Positions 12,646-25,019 of a stretch of 64,000 nt of DNA are shown in pieces. A model generated the notes under the pieces. The model saw only the letters and a list, made by a program, of their open reading frames with translations. It had not been told where the DNA came from and made no database searches. The translations under genes and the position numbers were made by a program. Source of the DNA: Juglans regia (taxonomy: Eukaryota; Streptophyta; Magnoliopsida; Fagales; Juglandaceae); the NCBI RefSeq assembly GCF_001411555.2, contig NC_049909.1, positions 2,713,875 to 2,777,874 of the forward strand, read 5' to 3'. The first letter of the stretch is position 1, and the number at the start of each line of letters is the position of its first letter.

Positions 12646-13194
12646 CTTCTTCTTTTTTGATAAGTTAGTCATGAAGTTTTTATCTAGCTTGGTTATGTTT
12701 ACCACTGAATGCAAAATGTTTAATAGATCCAAAACTGAGAACTTTTTAAATATATTTGATTATGGGCTTACATGAGTCAATTTTTAAGTGTGTTGCTTCT
12801 ACACAAGATTTAAAGAAAGAAAATACTCACAAAATATAGAAAAGGTGTGTTGCTTCTAATGGGAATTGCAACAGAAGCCCCATTGGTGAAGCAATGGATT
12901 GCATTATACGGTTTGCATGCAGGGTGGATAGGTTGGTGAAGTGCATCTTTCTTACTTTGGAGTCAACATAAGACCAAAAATCAATTATCCAATATCCAAT
13001 AAAAAAAAATTGCAAAACAACTAGATGGTTTAAACCAAAGTTCCACATAATACTATCTATCAAACAAGCGTCTCCAATGATGTCATGATTCTCTCACCAT
13101 TAAAAGCTATTCTGTTTAACTCGAGGAACCTTAAAACTATCAACCTTAAAATGAGTCCCCTCTCCAATTTATGCTCCCAATAGTGTAATCTACC
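12646..13194. other. Intergenic DNA without recognised features
   Basis: I see no family-like coding sequence, structured RNA or clean repeat boundary. The short ORFs at 12827-13063 and 13060-13302 are not supported. Confidence 0.35.
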
Positions 13195-13821
13195 TGTTAA
13201 CGATGTGTTTTGCACACCGGTCACCAAGCTCGATACTCCTGCAATACATGAAACGTGAGGGCTTGGGGGTGGTGACACACCTCCGATACCTAAGTCAGTC
13301 ATTTGATTGTTCGATGGAATTTTAGTATATGAGAGAACATAAGTTGTATTCTAACTTGGGATTTGGCTTTTTTACCTCCTGCCAAGATGGCCCCTGTATC
13401 CCGTGTCAAATGTGCTCGTCTTCCGTATTGGGTATCATGACGTTGCTTTTAATGCGGCGTGGCTCCCTCGGGTTGTGTTCTGAGTGGCAGTTGGTGAGTG
13501 TGGCCACCTTCTGTGCATTATGTCAGGGATAGGGGTCCTCACAGGGTTCTCTGTACACGTTCCGTATCTGACCCCTTAATGCGGCATGGCTCTGCTACTA
13601 TGTGCGTGTGCAGGGTCTTGTCAGTGGGACTGTCATCTCATCTTTCCACGTCGACCCTCTTCCTGCGCTAGCCCTAGGCCTCCTTCTTCTTAACCTAACT
13701 CGTGGGCCGACTATGCTTCTATCGCTAGGCCTCCCGGGACGAGTTACTCCCAGCCCGTGTAAACATCTCTTCTCGTTACCCTACAAATTCCTACTGCACA
13801 TGTGCGGTGAAAATATTCTCA
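13195..13821 (-). mobile_element. LTR copy 1 of an unidentified LTR retrotransposon (minus orientation)
   Basis: The 627-bp segment is an inverted copy of the LTR at 15303-16512. On the plus strand it begins TGTTAACGATG and ends ATATTCTCA, so it has TG...CA ends. It matches the other copy along its whole length, with shared blocks such as 'cagggataggggtcctc' and 'taacctaact'. No flanking 5-bp duplication or primer-binding site is evident, so it is probably a remnant or truncated solo LTR. Confidence 0.6.
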
Positions 13822-14622
13822 TTCTCTTATTACTTTTTTTTTTTTTTACGATGCCCTAGCAGTTTGTAACACTCATTGGTTTGGTTGCCCGTTTTGTGCT
13901 TCCATCCATTTCCCCACGTCTGGGAATGCATGTGACGGCTCGATCCCACGCTCCCCCTTTTAGTAGAAATCGTGGGGGTCTGCTCCCATTGTTCAATGAC
14001 ACTTGTCACTCTCCCCCCATCTGGGGAAGTCCAATCAATGCAGGCCTCTATTTAGACTCGAGTCCCCTCATCCTTTGTCTCCTTCTTTCGCATTCTTCTC
14101 ATTCCTATCACTGTCTTCAAGAGTTCCTGACACTTAAGTCGTTTAACTTCCTTCATCCTTCAAGAATCCCTAAGTCTTCTTTCTTCTCTCTTCAATGGTG
14201 CCCAAGAACACTTCTTGTTTCTCATCCCAGGATTTGCGCTCGTCTCGCCTGAGGGCCCCCCTAGGGTTCCAGGGCGTTGGTTCCTCCTAAGGTTCGGGGT
14301 AACTCCCAGTTCTTCGAGGGTTACCACTAATCCTCAGTCGTTTCTCCTGTGGAGCTAGGGTCAATGAAGTCTTCTTGTAGAGTGCTAGACTCCATAGATT
14401 TAGAGGTCCCGAGGGCTTGCCAGGGGGTCGTCGACTCGGAGGGCTTTGCCGAAAATGTGGCATTGTACCCTTCCATGTTTTCCAATGGACTATGGCTTCC
14501 TTTCTGCCACCCTGTCATAGACTTTTGGACTTTCTTCGGTTGGCTCCATTGCAACTTCATCCTAACGGATGGCCGATCTTAATGTCGTGCTGCATCATCT
14601 AGCTCTTGGTCTTGGAGGCTAC
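13822..14622. other. Unassigned spacer between LTR copy 1 and a hAT MITE
   Basis: This is C/T-rich, retroelement-like non-coding DNA. The 123-aa ORF at 13881-14252 and the overlapping ORFs on both strands near 14327-14602 have no recognisable domain. It may be internal sequence of the same LTR element, but no gag or pol motif was seen. Confidence 0.35.
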
Positions 14623-14777
14623 TAGGGGTGAAAAAAAAATGGGTGAACTAGTAAACCGGACTGGACTAGACTGCACTAATGGGTTTGGTCTGGTCTGCTA
14701 TTGGTTCCATTTTTCTCAAAATCGGGCGAAATCGGTCCAATTCCGATTTTCTTTTTTCTAACACCAGACCAGATCGA

Positions 14778-14812
<35 letters not shown>

Positions 14813-15150
14813 CTTTTATATTGTATAAAATATGTTTTATTTATATTATATATAATTATATATAAAATAATTTTGTATTATATGAAAAATTACTAATTAA
14901 TATAATAATAAATTTTAAAATGCTATATAAATAACTATATATTATCACTATAGTCTAGAATACAATTATAATATATTATAATATACTACAATATATTATC
15001 ATATACTATAATATATATATACTATATAATATATCAAAAAAATCAGACCGAACCGGACCGATAAAACCTGAAGTACCGGTTTAGGGGTGTAACCGGTGTG
15101 GTTCTAAAATATGTTCAAAATTGGACCGAACTGGACTGGTTACACCCCTA
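14623..15150. mobile_element. Non-autonomous hAT MITE (TAGGGGTG ends)
   Basis: The termini TAGGGGTG (14623) and CACCCCTA (ending 15150) enclose 528 bp with an AT-rich core, including an (AT)n microsatellite at about 14781-14808. Subterminal repeats are GGACTGGACT and CCGGACCG-like. The flanks gaggctac and gagactag match at 6 of 8 positions, consistent with a decayed 8-bp hAT target duplication. It has the same end sequence as the better preserved element at 50046-50734. Confidence 0.65.
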
Positions 15151-15302
15151 GAGACTAGGGGTGAAGACTACCCCTACCTGACTGCTAGGGAGTTCCTTTT
15201 CACGCACGGGGTACGATTGCACAATGGCTATTTGTGCAGCTTCATTTCCCTACTGGCATCTGTGCAGCTTCTGTTCCCGATTGGGATATAGGGTTGTCCG
15301 AC

Positions 15303-16512
15303 TGAGAAAATTCCCACCGCACACATATGGTTAGAATTTGTAGAATAACTGGAAGAGATGTTTACCCCGGTCCAACTGGGCTGGGCCTAACTCATTTCAA
15401 GAGGCCCAATGACCAAAGCATAGTCTACCCACAAGTTAGGTTAAGAGCACTAGCATCGGTCCCTTCAAAATGGATGAATCTTCAAAATTTGAATGGTTTG
15501 TGGTTAAAAGCGTTACATTGGATTCGATAAACAATCAAAACTCTAACTTTGAGCTACAATGCATTTACTTTCATCTCCATATTTGAAGACACACTATTCA
15601 TGGTCTATTCCCATTATTTTAATACAAAATCACTTCCTCCACTGCTCATGGTCTATTCCCATTATTTTATTACAAAATCACCATAGATGGATTTCAGATT
15701 AATGCCATAACAGTTTAAGTATTTATTAGGATTAAGTAGGTTGAGGTAAAAAATTAGTTGGAAAAAAATAATTTAAGTATCAAATTAAATTATTAATTAA
15801 CATATGGTTAATGTAATTGCAAAATATAAAAAAAATAAATTAAAAATATTATTATTAAAAAAAATATTATATTATTGTTAAAAAAATAATATTATATTAT
15901 TATTTTGACTAATCCAATGTGGGGTTATGGTTATGGAGATTTTGAATTTATGGAAAATATGCACTTTTCATCAAATTTTGGAGATGATTTTAATGAAGCC
16001 AATGTCAATGCTCTAAGAAGAAAGAGGCCCAGCTCCAACACGAGAAGAGAGTCGACATGGAAAGATGGGACGACATTCTTACTGACATGACCTTGCACAC
16101 ACACATAGTAGCAAAGCCACGCCGCATTAAGGCGTCAGATACAAAATGTGGATAGAGATCCTGGCGAGGACCCCTATCCCTGACATAATGCACGGATTGT
16201 GGCCACTCTCACCAACCTACCACTTAGGACACGACCCGAGGGAGCCATGTCGCATTAAAGGCAATGACATGGTACTCAGTACGGAAGACGGGCGCATCTG
16301 ACACGGGATACGGGGACCATCTTGGCAGGAGGTATAAAAGTCAAATTTGAAGTTAGAATAGGACTTACATTCTGTCATATACTAATATTCTATCTAAGGA
16401 TCAAAGGACTGACTTAGGCATCGAAAGTGTATCACCACCCCCAAGTCCTCACGTTTCTTGTATAGTAGGAGTATCGAGCTCAATGACCAATGTGCGAAAC
16501 CCGTCGTTAACA
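15303..16512 (+). mobile_element. LTR copy 2 of the same retrotransposon family, interrupted by a MITE
   Basis: It starts TGAGAAAATTCCC and ends GTCGTTAACA. Removing the 569-bp MITE and one TAA copy leaves about 638 bp, inverted relative to 13195-13821. A TATAAAAG box near 16333 supports the plus orientation as the true LTR sense. No 5-bp flanking duplication was found. The pair forms long inverted repeats around ~1.5 kb of spacer. Confidence 0.6.
15445..16013. mobile_element. PIF/Harbinger (Tourist-like) MITE
   Basis: The ends GAGCACTAGCATCGG and CCAATGTCAATGCTC form imperfect inverted repeats flanked by direct TAA triplets (15442-15444 and 16014-16016). TAA/TTA is the typical PIF/Harbinger target. 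The insertion is well supported: the LTR sequence on both sides continues without a break when compared with the other copy at 13195-13821. Confidence 0.75.
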
Positions 16513-17141
16513 TTGTCCATCTACTAACAAAAAATAGAATATCTAGAGCATTTCAAACAATTTTATTCGAGCAATACCTCTTAAGCAAGAAAGAAAAGAA
16601 AGGTGGAATTAAAAGCCAAAACAAAAAAAAAAAAAAAAAAATCATCCACATTTTTGTATAAATTTATAATGTAAACATCCGAGCATTAATTGAAAACACA
16701 CCTAAACTCAAAACCCACTACTAAGAAACAATTGGGTTTATTGCAAAATTTATCTCTTGCAACATTAATAGATGAACTTAAAAAAAAAAAAAAAAAAGTG
16801 AGTAGGTACCTCTATTAATCTCCATTAAGCGATTAGAAAAAAAAAAGAAAAAAAAAATCTCCATTAGGTTTCCAATGAAAGAATTGCCACTTGGCATATC
16901 GATACCACATGTCAGTTTTTATTAACTAATGTGACATACTAATGCCATATGTGAGCTAATTGAAGATTGACATGTGTCATACCCTTGGCTTTTTAACAGG
17001 ATATTAATGAAAGTACCTAATTACAATTTTTTATGTTCAAATATTAATATTGCAAAAATTAAAAATAGTGATTTCAAATTTTAAAATATGAAAATCTTGA
17101 TTTTGTACTTGACTCAAAACATTTGTACTTATTGCCCAAGT
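16513..17141. other. AT-rich spacer with poly(A) runs
   Basis: No gene or clean repeat boundary was recognised. A runs of 15 or more lie near 16624-16640 and 16780-16797. Confidence 0.35.
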
Positions 17142-17300
17142 TAGGGCTGAGCACCAACCACTTCAAAGTCAGAGGGCCCAACCTCCGACGCCGACTCAGA
17201 CTCCAACTCCGAGATGTATAAAATCCGCTCTGCCTTCGACTCCGACTTGTTGAAGTGGAGTCAGATTTTTGGACTTTTTTTTTTATCTTTTTTAACTTCA
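17142..17300. mobile_element. Possible hAT terminus with GACTCCGAC subterminal repeats
   Basis: TAGGGCTGAGCA at 17142-17153 resembles hAT ends. It is followed by repeated CGACTCNGACTCC-type motifs up to about 17260. It lies 1.15 kb downstream of the hAT transposase remnant at 18292-19892 on the correct side to be its 3' end. No matching opposite terminus or 8-bp target duplication was located, so the assignment is an inference. Confidence 0.4.
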
Positions 17301-18291
17301 TATTTGGCCCACTTTTAAAAAAAAAAATTGTGGGCTTTCAAATTTCAATTTTCTCAAAATTACAATCTAAACTAATTAAACTTTTGATTATAACAAAATA
17401 TACAACTAAATAAAACAAGTAACATACTAACATGCATTCAAAAATTAAAAATAAAAAGAAAGTCTTATTTTTACATGTACTCCATCATCCATAATTCCAT
17501 ATCCACATCCAAATATAATCACTACAATAAACATCCACACAGACCACACCTACCATCCATCATCCACATCCATTATAATAATATTTACTTACCACTACTA
17601 CAATAAACATTTTCTAAGTTCCATTCTAACAACAAAAGAAATTCAAAATTTTCTAAGTGCCAACCAAAATAAATGTTCTCAACAACATTTAATTACAAAT
17701 TCCAAATGCACCAAAATAAAACAAATTACAAACTTCCAAATCACAATATTCTAAATGCCCAACAAATGAACCAAAATATATTAAATGTTACAAACTTCCA
17801 AATGTTCCAACTTTCAAGTTGTGCCTGAAAAAAAAAATCAAAATATTAGTAAGGAAAACAACCCAACTTTAATTACATCTGAAAAATAAATTTAAACAAA
17901 CATAAAAAGCATGTATATTACATCTTATTAGGATGATGTAGAATCTTACATAGTTGTAATATTCTCAAAAAGCCTATTTGGAGGAATAGATTCATTTAGC
18001 TTGTTTGAACTGAGGACTCAAAAATTTAAATAAATATGGTATAAACAAAGTAGAAGTAGCTGGCAGAGTTGTCTTTGAAAAGTAAAGAGAATTCAGCATG
18101 AAGCATTTAGTATTTTGGATAGTAACTCAAACCTCAAAGACTCAATCTGTCAAATTGTCAATCATCTTCACGAAGTAAGTTGGTCATACCAGTGATTAAT
18201 TCTACATTAAGATGTTAAAGTATAGGAGGTTAGTATCACAAAATGTCAAAATAAACATATATAACAACTTAAAAAAATCTTTAAATACATT

Positions 18292-19890
18292 TTATGAGTC
18301 TAACTTATAACTCTCCGCATCATCAATGGCATTCGTATAATTTTGACTTAAGCATATAAGAGTTGACTTCAACCAGTTTTGCGTGCACACAAGATCTTCT
18401 ACAGTTCTAGGAGCCAAAGAACTTCCAAATGGATCCAGGACATGGCCTATTGTGCTAAATGCCGACTTAGATGCAACGGTTGTGATCGGAATGGCCAAGA
18501 TATCTCTTGTCATTAGAGCAAGAATTGGATATTTGCTTGAGTTGACTTTCTACCATACCAAAATTTCAAAATTCCCCGTAGGAACCTAAACATCCTCCAA
18601 CAAATACTGCTCTAGTTCAGACTTACAATCCATCAAGGATGCTAATTTTCGGTCTTTGTGGAATCTCAACAAAAAGTCCATGGGATCATCATCATTATAG
18701 GTACTACTACTACTCCCCAATGTCCCCATTGATGCACTACCTTCACCACTCCGACTCCAAGTTGACTTAGACCCAGTTATGCAGCTACCACAAAACCCTA
18801 CATATTATTCATACAAATATTTCATATCCCTCTTGAGCAGTACAACAAATTCCTCATCCCTCTCATCACCCAATGTTTTGTTGAACCACTATGCTTGAGC
18901 AACCAATTTGTACCGTGGATCAAGAATGGCAGCAACAAAGAACAATCAATTTATTTTTTCAAGATCACCCGAATATTTATTATATTTTGTCTTCATTCTC
19001 AAAGCCATTGAACTCAAGCGTCGATTACTATTGTCACAAAAAGCATTCAAGTTTTTATGAATATTAATTAGCTCTTGGACATACAAATTTGATGTGACAT
19101 ATAGTGTACCAGAAATATGCAGGGTGACATTATAAAATACATGAAGAAACTTCAAAAGGTTTCTTATGGTCTCCTAATCATCAACCCCAATAGCTCCTAG
19201 ACCCTTTTTCCCATGCCCATCCTCAAACAAATAAACTCGTAAGTACGGATTCTCATCAAGCAAAAGTTGGAAGGCTTTTTTATACTTCTCAGCCACGTCC
19301 AACATAAGAAAAGTTGAGTTCCATCTAGTAGGTAGGTCAAGACACAAGAAACTAGAAATGGCACTTTTGACCTATCAACACAAGACTTAAAAGTGGCAAG
19401 TCTTTGGAGAGAAGATTTCACATACTTAATCAAATTTCTGACTCTTATGATCGAGTTATCAACATCTTTCAAACATTCACTTACAACAAGGTTTAAGATG
19501 TGTGTTGTATACCTCATGTGAATAACCTCATGAGCTGCAACACAATCCTCACTTCCTATTTCCTTTGTTCTCAACCAATCAATAGCAGAGTCGTTAGAGG
19601 TAGCATTGTCCACCGTAATTGTGAGGATTTTGTCAATACCCCAATCAAGCATACACTCCTCCAACTCTCTCCCAATTGTTGCCCCCTTGTGGTCGATAAT
19701 TCGGACAAATGAAATGATCCGCTTTTGCAACTTCCAATTACTATCAATAAAGTGAGCGGTCACACACATGTAATTAATATTTTGGATAGAAGTCCAAGTG
19801 TCGGTGGTCAAGCACACTCTTTGTTTGGTGGTCAAAACCATTTTCTTCAAGCTATCACTCTCTCTCAAGAATAGCCTCATACAGTCACGC
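18292..19890 (-). pseudogene. hAT transposase pseudogene (outer hAT), C-terminal part
   Basis: A degenerate hAT-superfamily (RICESLEEPER-like, cut-and-paste) transposase. The segment 19197-19892 encodes the RNase H-like core region (LTTDTWTSIQNINYMCVTAHFID, read in parts, then ITVDNATSND and HILNLVV). 18900-19155 continues with AAILDPRYKL. 18292-18513 encodes the C-terminal hAT dimerisation region (ILAIPITTVASKSAFS). In-frame stops and shifts separate these blocks. The 5' side is cut at 19898 by the inner hAT element. On the far side of that element, at 32870, the reading frame resumes (see 32862-32960). Confidence 0.8.
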
Positions 19891-19898
19891 ATTATGGT
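19891..19898. repeat. 8-bp target-site duplication, left copy (inner hAT)
   Basis: ATTATGGT immediately precedes the TAGGACTGTAAA terminus. The partner ATTACGGT lies at 32862-32869 (7 of 8 identical). An 8-bp duplication is the hAT signature. Confidence 0.8.
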
Positions 19899-21044
19899 TA
19901 GGACTGTAAAATGAACAAACTCATCGAAAGGCAGCTCGAATTCAACTCAACTAAACTCGAAATCAACTCGAATCGAATATTAAATGGGCCGTTCGTAAAC
20001 ATAGAATTATGATTATTAAACGATACAAACTCGTATAAAACTCGATTAATGTTCATGAACAAACTCGTATGAAGCTCAGCTCGTATATATTTATACATAT
20101 ATAATACAATATATTATATATAATAACCAAAATTTAGATATATATATAATTTATAATATTCATAATTAAGTATATAGCCTTAGTGTTATTATTATAAACT
20201 TATAGTCCACTACATATACTATATATAAATTTATAATATTAACTTATAGTCTTATAGAACTAGAAGTTATGATGTATACATGAGTCCAATAAATATATAA
20301 CATTATAAATTTACAAATTACACCATATGGTCCATATTATATATGTATATATATTCATATTAGTATATGTATGTTAGAAATATGGTATATTAATATTAGT
20401 AATAGTATATGTATGTTAATATATTACTGGTGTTAGAATGATGGTGGACCGGTGGTGTTAGAAAAATGATACATTCATATACTATTACTAATGTATGGTG
20501 GTGTATGATATACTAATATGCTAATATACTAATATTAATATGAAAGAAAGATGGTGGTGTATTAGTATAAGATATTAGTATATGTTACTATGCATGATGA
20601 TGGATAATATTAACATATCATATTAGTATTAGTATATACATATGGTGGTGTATCAGTATTAATGGTGTATTAATAAATATATAGTATTATTAATTTATTA
20701 GTAGTATAGTCTTACATAAAATATAAAATTTTAACATTACAAATTACACCTTCTCCTTATCATATTAGTATAATAGTATTATAGTATTAGTATATAATAT
20801 AACTATAATATTATATCATGAGTAATAATTATAATGTTTGATAAAATATAAAGTTAGACAATGTTATATACTTATATATGTATAAAGTATAAAAATATAG
20901 TTTTATAGTATATAATACATATAATTTTATATTATATAACATGTGTTACAACTTAAATATTAAAATATAATTTTATAGGATATAAGTTAACGTATAAGTT
21001 ATAACATTGTAACGTGTTACATGTTAGAGAGGCTACCCATATGA

Positions 21045-21420
21045 CATTTGGAGTTATTGAGGCCCTTGGATCTTTATATACAAATCTGAGCCGTTGATTC
21101 ATAGCGAAACCCTAGCCGCTCCACCCACTTGCATCTCGATTCTCATTTCTCCTTCAGTCATTTCACACTTCCTCACTTATTCTCTCAAAGCCAGCGTGAA
21201 ACCCTAGCCTCCTATGATTCGACGGCTTCGTCACTTACCTCGCGATTGCCATGGAATGAAACCTTGAATTGATTATTGATTCTTGAAGGCTTGCAGCCAT
21301 CAAGATTCAAGAACCCGAGGGGCTTCTGTTGTGAATCTTGTGATACCGACTGCGACTCCGAGAAACCCTAGCAGATGCAGCTGGCAACCATATTTATGGG
21401 GAGCCGTGGCTGTAATCTCA
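21045..21420 (+). promoter_or_regulatory. Promoter/leader of the inner hAT transposase with telo-box motifs
   Basis: A GGCCC motif (about 21061) and a TATA-like TTTATATACAAA (about 21072) are followed by three AAACCCTAG telo-boxes (near 21106, 21201 and 21362). That combination is typical of plant promoters of ribosomal-protein and growth-associated genes. It lies 1.9-2.3 kb upstream of the first transposase coding segment, with a likely intron between. Promoter function is an inference. Confidence 0.45.
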
Positions 21421-22647
21421 GCTTCTGAGATCGCAGCCGATCCTCAACACATGGGTCATTAAATGCATGCATTTATGACTCTCAATCAACTGAATCCCTA
21501 CTTCTATGGTTCGTGGTTCTCTGTTTTGTCGATTCGTCCGTCTATGAGTCGATTACCCTTGTTTTTTTCTTGTTTGTAAGCATTTGGTTGGGATTTGGTA
21601 ACTTGACAAATTTGATTGATCTTATCTAGTTATAGTTTTATCTAAGCATTTTCGAGAATTAATTCTAGTTCTATCTTAACTCTTTATACATTGTAGTATT
21701 GTTAGTTGTTACATTGTAGATCTAGATCTAATCATCTAAGTACACTGTATGCCAAACATGTTGTGTGATTAGTGTTGTGACATTGTTCTACCATACATTA
21801 GTAACATCACCAGTCGTATATGCATGCTTTTGTAGCTCTGTGACTGTCCAATGTCCATCACTTTGATTGATAAGTTTATGCTTTATTTTTTTATTTTGTA
21901 ATGGCAAAATATAAATATGCCATGTTAGGGCTTTAGGCTGTTTTTCTATTATTTACAATTACAAATATATGCTTTGAGCTTTATATTTCATATATGTGAA
22001 TTGAGAAAAAAAAAAGCATTATGAAGAGTTTGCCAACAGATCTGTGCTTGAATCAACATTTATAATCCACTGTGAGTTTAAATTATTCCTCCTCCTACCT
22101 GGTGCTATGTTATATTTATTTACTATAGATTTTCAATTTTTCATTTGCTTCTCTAAGTTGTCTTGGATTATTTGTGGTATATTGTTGATTGGAGTGTGGA
22201 GATTTGGTTCTGGCTATATGTTCTTGCTCCCAGTATTTAAATATGTTTTCTTTTAAATGTTTTGGTTGATTAATCTAACCCTATCTAGTTCTTGCTTGAT
22301 GTTTTTTGTTCTTGCTTGAAGTATTTAATGATGTTTTATTGTTCATGTTTGGTTATTGTATTAAGTATTGAAATATGTGTTGGTTGATTACAAATATGGT
22401 TGGTTGATTGATTATAAATTATCAACCATGTGTTGGTTAATTATAAATTATCACCATGTCTTAAGCATCATCTTTAACATGTGTTGATTGATTATAAATT
22501 ATCATTTCTTTTAAATCTTTATGTTCTTGTTGAAAGTATGAAGTAGTGCTTTCTTTAACATGTTTTGGTTGATAAATATGGTGCTTTCTTTGAACTTGTT
22601 TTGGTTTATTATAAATTATCATATATGGTTATTACTTCAATTATTTA

Positions 22648-23010
22648 ATTATGCCCTCTTTAACATGTCTTGGTTGATTAATCTGTTGCAATCTGTTTTG
22701 TGTTTATGTTCTTACTCAAGTCTTTAAATATGTTCTATTGAACCTGTTTTGGTTAATTAATCTTATTCAATCTGGTTCTTGAATCAACTATTTAATTATG
22801 TCATCTTTAACATGTCTTGGTTGATTAATCTTTTACAATCTGTTTTGTATTTATGTTCTTACTTCAAGTCTTCAAATATACTTTCTTGAACCTGTTTTGG
22901 TTAATTAATCTTATGCAATTTGGTTCTTAATTTAACTATTTAATTATGCCATCTTTAACATGTCTTGGTTGATTAATTATTTTACAATCTGATTTGTGTT
23001 TATGTTTTTG
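22648..23010 (+). repeat. ~147-bp tandem repeat, about 2.5 copies
   Basis: Units begin near 22648, 22792 and 22939. They share 'ctttaacatgtcttggttga', 'gtttatgttcttac' and 'cctgttttggttaattaat'. They lie in the putative first intron of the inner hAT element. Shorter relatives occur from about 22255. Confidence 0.65.
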
Positions 23011-23015
23011 AGGTG

Positions 23016-23260
23016 TCTTGTTTTTGGAGGCACATTGAGCCACCAAGGCAAGAGTCTACTACAACTGTTTGAGTCAAAATTGTTTGATTCTAACATTTTT
23101 TAATTGATTATATCAACTATATCAGCCTTGCCTTTTGGAGGCACATTGAGCAATCAAGGCAAGGCTGCCAATGCAAAACTGTTAGAGTCAAATATTTATT
23201 ATTTTAACATATTTTAGTGTCCTTGCTTCTGGAGGCATATTAAGCCATCAAGACAATGTT
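23016..23260 (+). repeat. Second tandem repeat (three GGAGGCACATTGAGC units)
   Basis: Three copies of a motif containing TTGGAGGCACATTGAGC plus a following CAAGGCAAG-like block start near 23017, 23128 and 23222. Spacing is about 95-110 bp. The last copy is the most diverged. Confidence 0.6.
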
Positions 23261-23838
23261 GTTTTCATTTTAGTTGATTAATATAACTTGTATTATGTTT
23301 CTGGTTTTGTGTTTGCCAAAATATTAGACCCAAGCAAATGGATGATCTTATCAATTTGGTTGATCCGATGGAGGAGTATGAAAATGAAAACTCTATTACG
23401 ACTAGCCATGTAGAGCCCATATCTGATGATGGAGAAGACTCTACAAATACTGATGCCCCTAATACTGTCTCTACTTTAGGCCCAACATATGTTCAAACAA
23501 TAGCCAATGATAGAGAAAAGAGAAATAGGACTTCCGTTGTATAGAATGATTTTGTCGAACTTGAACGAGATGAGACTAAACAACCTCAATGTAAGTGGTG
23601 TAAAACTTTGTTTAAAACATCTTGACCAAGTTCTGCAACTACACAACGTAGGCACTTGTTAACTTGTTTGCCATACATGGGGTCTAAGAAAAATAGAAAG
23701 TCTTAGCAGTTGAATCTAAGGAGAAAAATGGTGGCTTCACTGTCTCAAACTTTACTTATGATTGTATTAGGGTCCGAGAGCTTGCCTCTCATATGATACT
23801 TTACCATGAATATCCATTTTCTTTAATGGAGCATGTGG

Positions 23839-23843
23839 TATTT
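23839..23843. repeat. 5-bp target-site duplication, left copy (Copia)
   Basis: TATTT directly precedes the 5' LTR and is repeated directly after the 3' LTR at 28862-28866. Removing the element and one copy restores the hAT reading frame. Confidence 0.9.
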
Positions 23844-24200
23844 TAATAGCAGCACCACCAGTGATACACTCAGCTCAGCAACATCCTGTCGTGGCACTCA
23901 ACATAGTCAGCCTTCTCTTAAGAATATCTCCAGCTCATCAAATAATCAACAGAATTGAGATTTATGCTTTTATCGTGTCCTCTTCTGTAAATATACCATG
24001 GAAATCTGTTTTGTTTTGTAGTGAGGATTTGTTATAACCAACTCTGCTATAGTGTAGCTTCTATGTGCAAGGTGCACGATAGGTATTTGACAAAATTCCT
24101 GAAGGTTCTGGGACCATCTCCGTTCTCTATATAAGCAACACTGTACTGATTACTTTGATAAATTAATGAGAAATATGATTCTTGAGCTTGTTTTCTAGCA
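23844..24200 (+). repeat. Copia 5' LTR
   Basis: Starts TAATAGCAGC and ends TTTTCTAGCA. It contains a TATATAAGC box at about 24128 and a promoter-like U3. The start is TA rather than the usual TG, but the boundary is fixed by the target duplication and by the matching 3' LTR. Confidence 0.92.
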
Positions 24201-24214
24201 TGGTATCGAGAGCC
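24201..24214 (+). other. Copia primer-binding site
   Basis: TGGTATCGAGAGCC immediately follows the 5' LTR. It matches the plant Copia primer site complementary to initiator methionine tRNA (TGGTATCAGAGC type), with a small internal difference. Confidence 0.8.
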
Positions 24215-24239
24215 ACTATCAAGACAAACGTGTAGCACT

Positions 24240-24983
24240 ATGGGTGACGCCCCACCCAAACAAAACCCACCACCTTCTTCCTCCTCCCTTCCTCATCTTT
24301 CTCACCTTGTTACAGTAAAACTTACTAATGAAAACTACCTTCTCTGGCGCACACAGATGGTTCCCTACCTTCGGGGCCAAGACCTTTTCCATTTTGTTGA
24401 TGGCTCAAGTAAACCACCCTCTCGACTTCTCTCTGAAAAGACTGTTAACCCAGAATTTCTTGCTTGGACCAAAACTGATTAGATGATCCTCAGCGCTATT
24501 ATCTCAACTCTTTCCGATAATCTGATTGCTCAAATGGTTGGGCATTCTACCCCTCAAGCTGCTTGGTCAGCTATTGAAAAACGCTTTGCTTCCCAATCGC
24601 ATGCTCGTGTGATTCAACTTCGTTACCAGTTAGCCACCATTTCCAAAGGTGCTAGCTCTATTTCTAACTATTTTCAGAAACTCAAACATCTCTCAGATAC
24701 TATGTGTGCTGCTGGCACACCCCTTTCTTCCGATGAGTTCACCTCTTATCTTCTTGCTGGCTTAAACAGTGATTATGATGCCCTTGTTACCTTTTTAACA
24801 ACAAGACTTGAACCAATGTCTCCTGAGGAATTATACAGTTTACTTCTTACTCTTGAGAGCCGCCTGGCTCACTCCAATCATCTACCCATGTCTACCATTA
24901 TGTCCGCAAATTATACTTCTAGTTCTCCACACTACGACAATCGTGGGCGGGGAAACTATCGAGGTCACAATCGCGGCCATTCC

Positions 24984-25019
<36 letters not shown>

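Noticed and set aside
13195..16512. MULE or other DNA transposon with ~630-bp terminal inverted repeats
   Set aside because: The flanks (aatctacc and ttgtccat) do not form a duplication, and the TATA box plus TG...CA ends fit an LTR better. This alternative is kept open in the findings.
17142..17153. TAGGGCTGAGCA as the proven end of the outer hAT element
   Set aside because: No partner terminus or 8-bp duplication was found, so it is listed only as a possibility.
21100..21370. AAACCCTAG repeats as interstitial telomere sequence
   Set aside because: Only isolated single units occur, each in promoter-like context, with no tandem array.
22648..23260. Regularly spaced repeats as a possible CRISPR array
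   Set aside because: The repeats are long, imperfect and directly adjacent, without unique spacers, and lie in a plant nuclear transposon.
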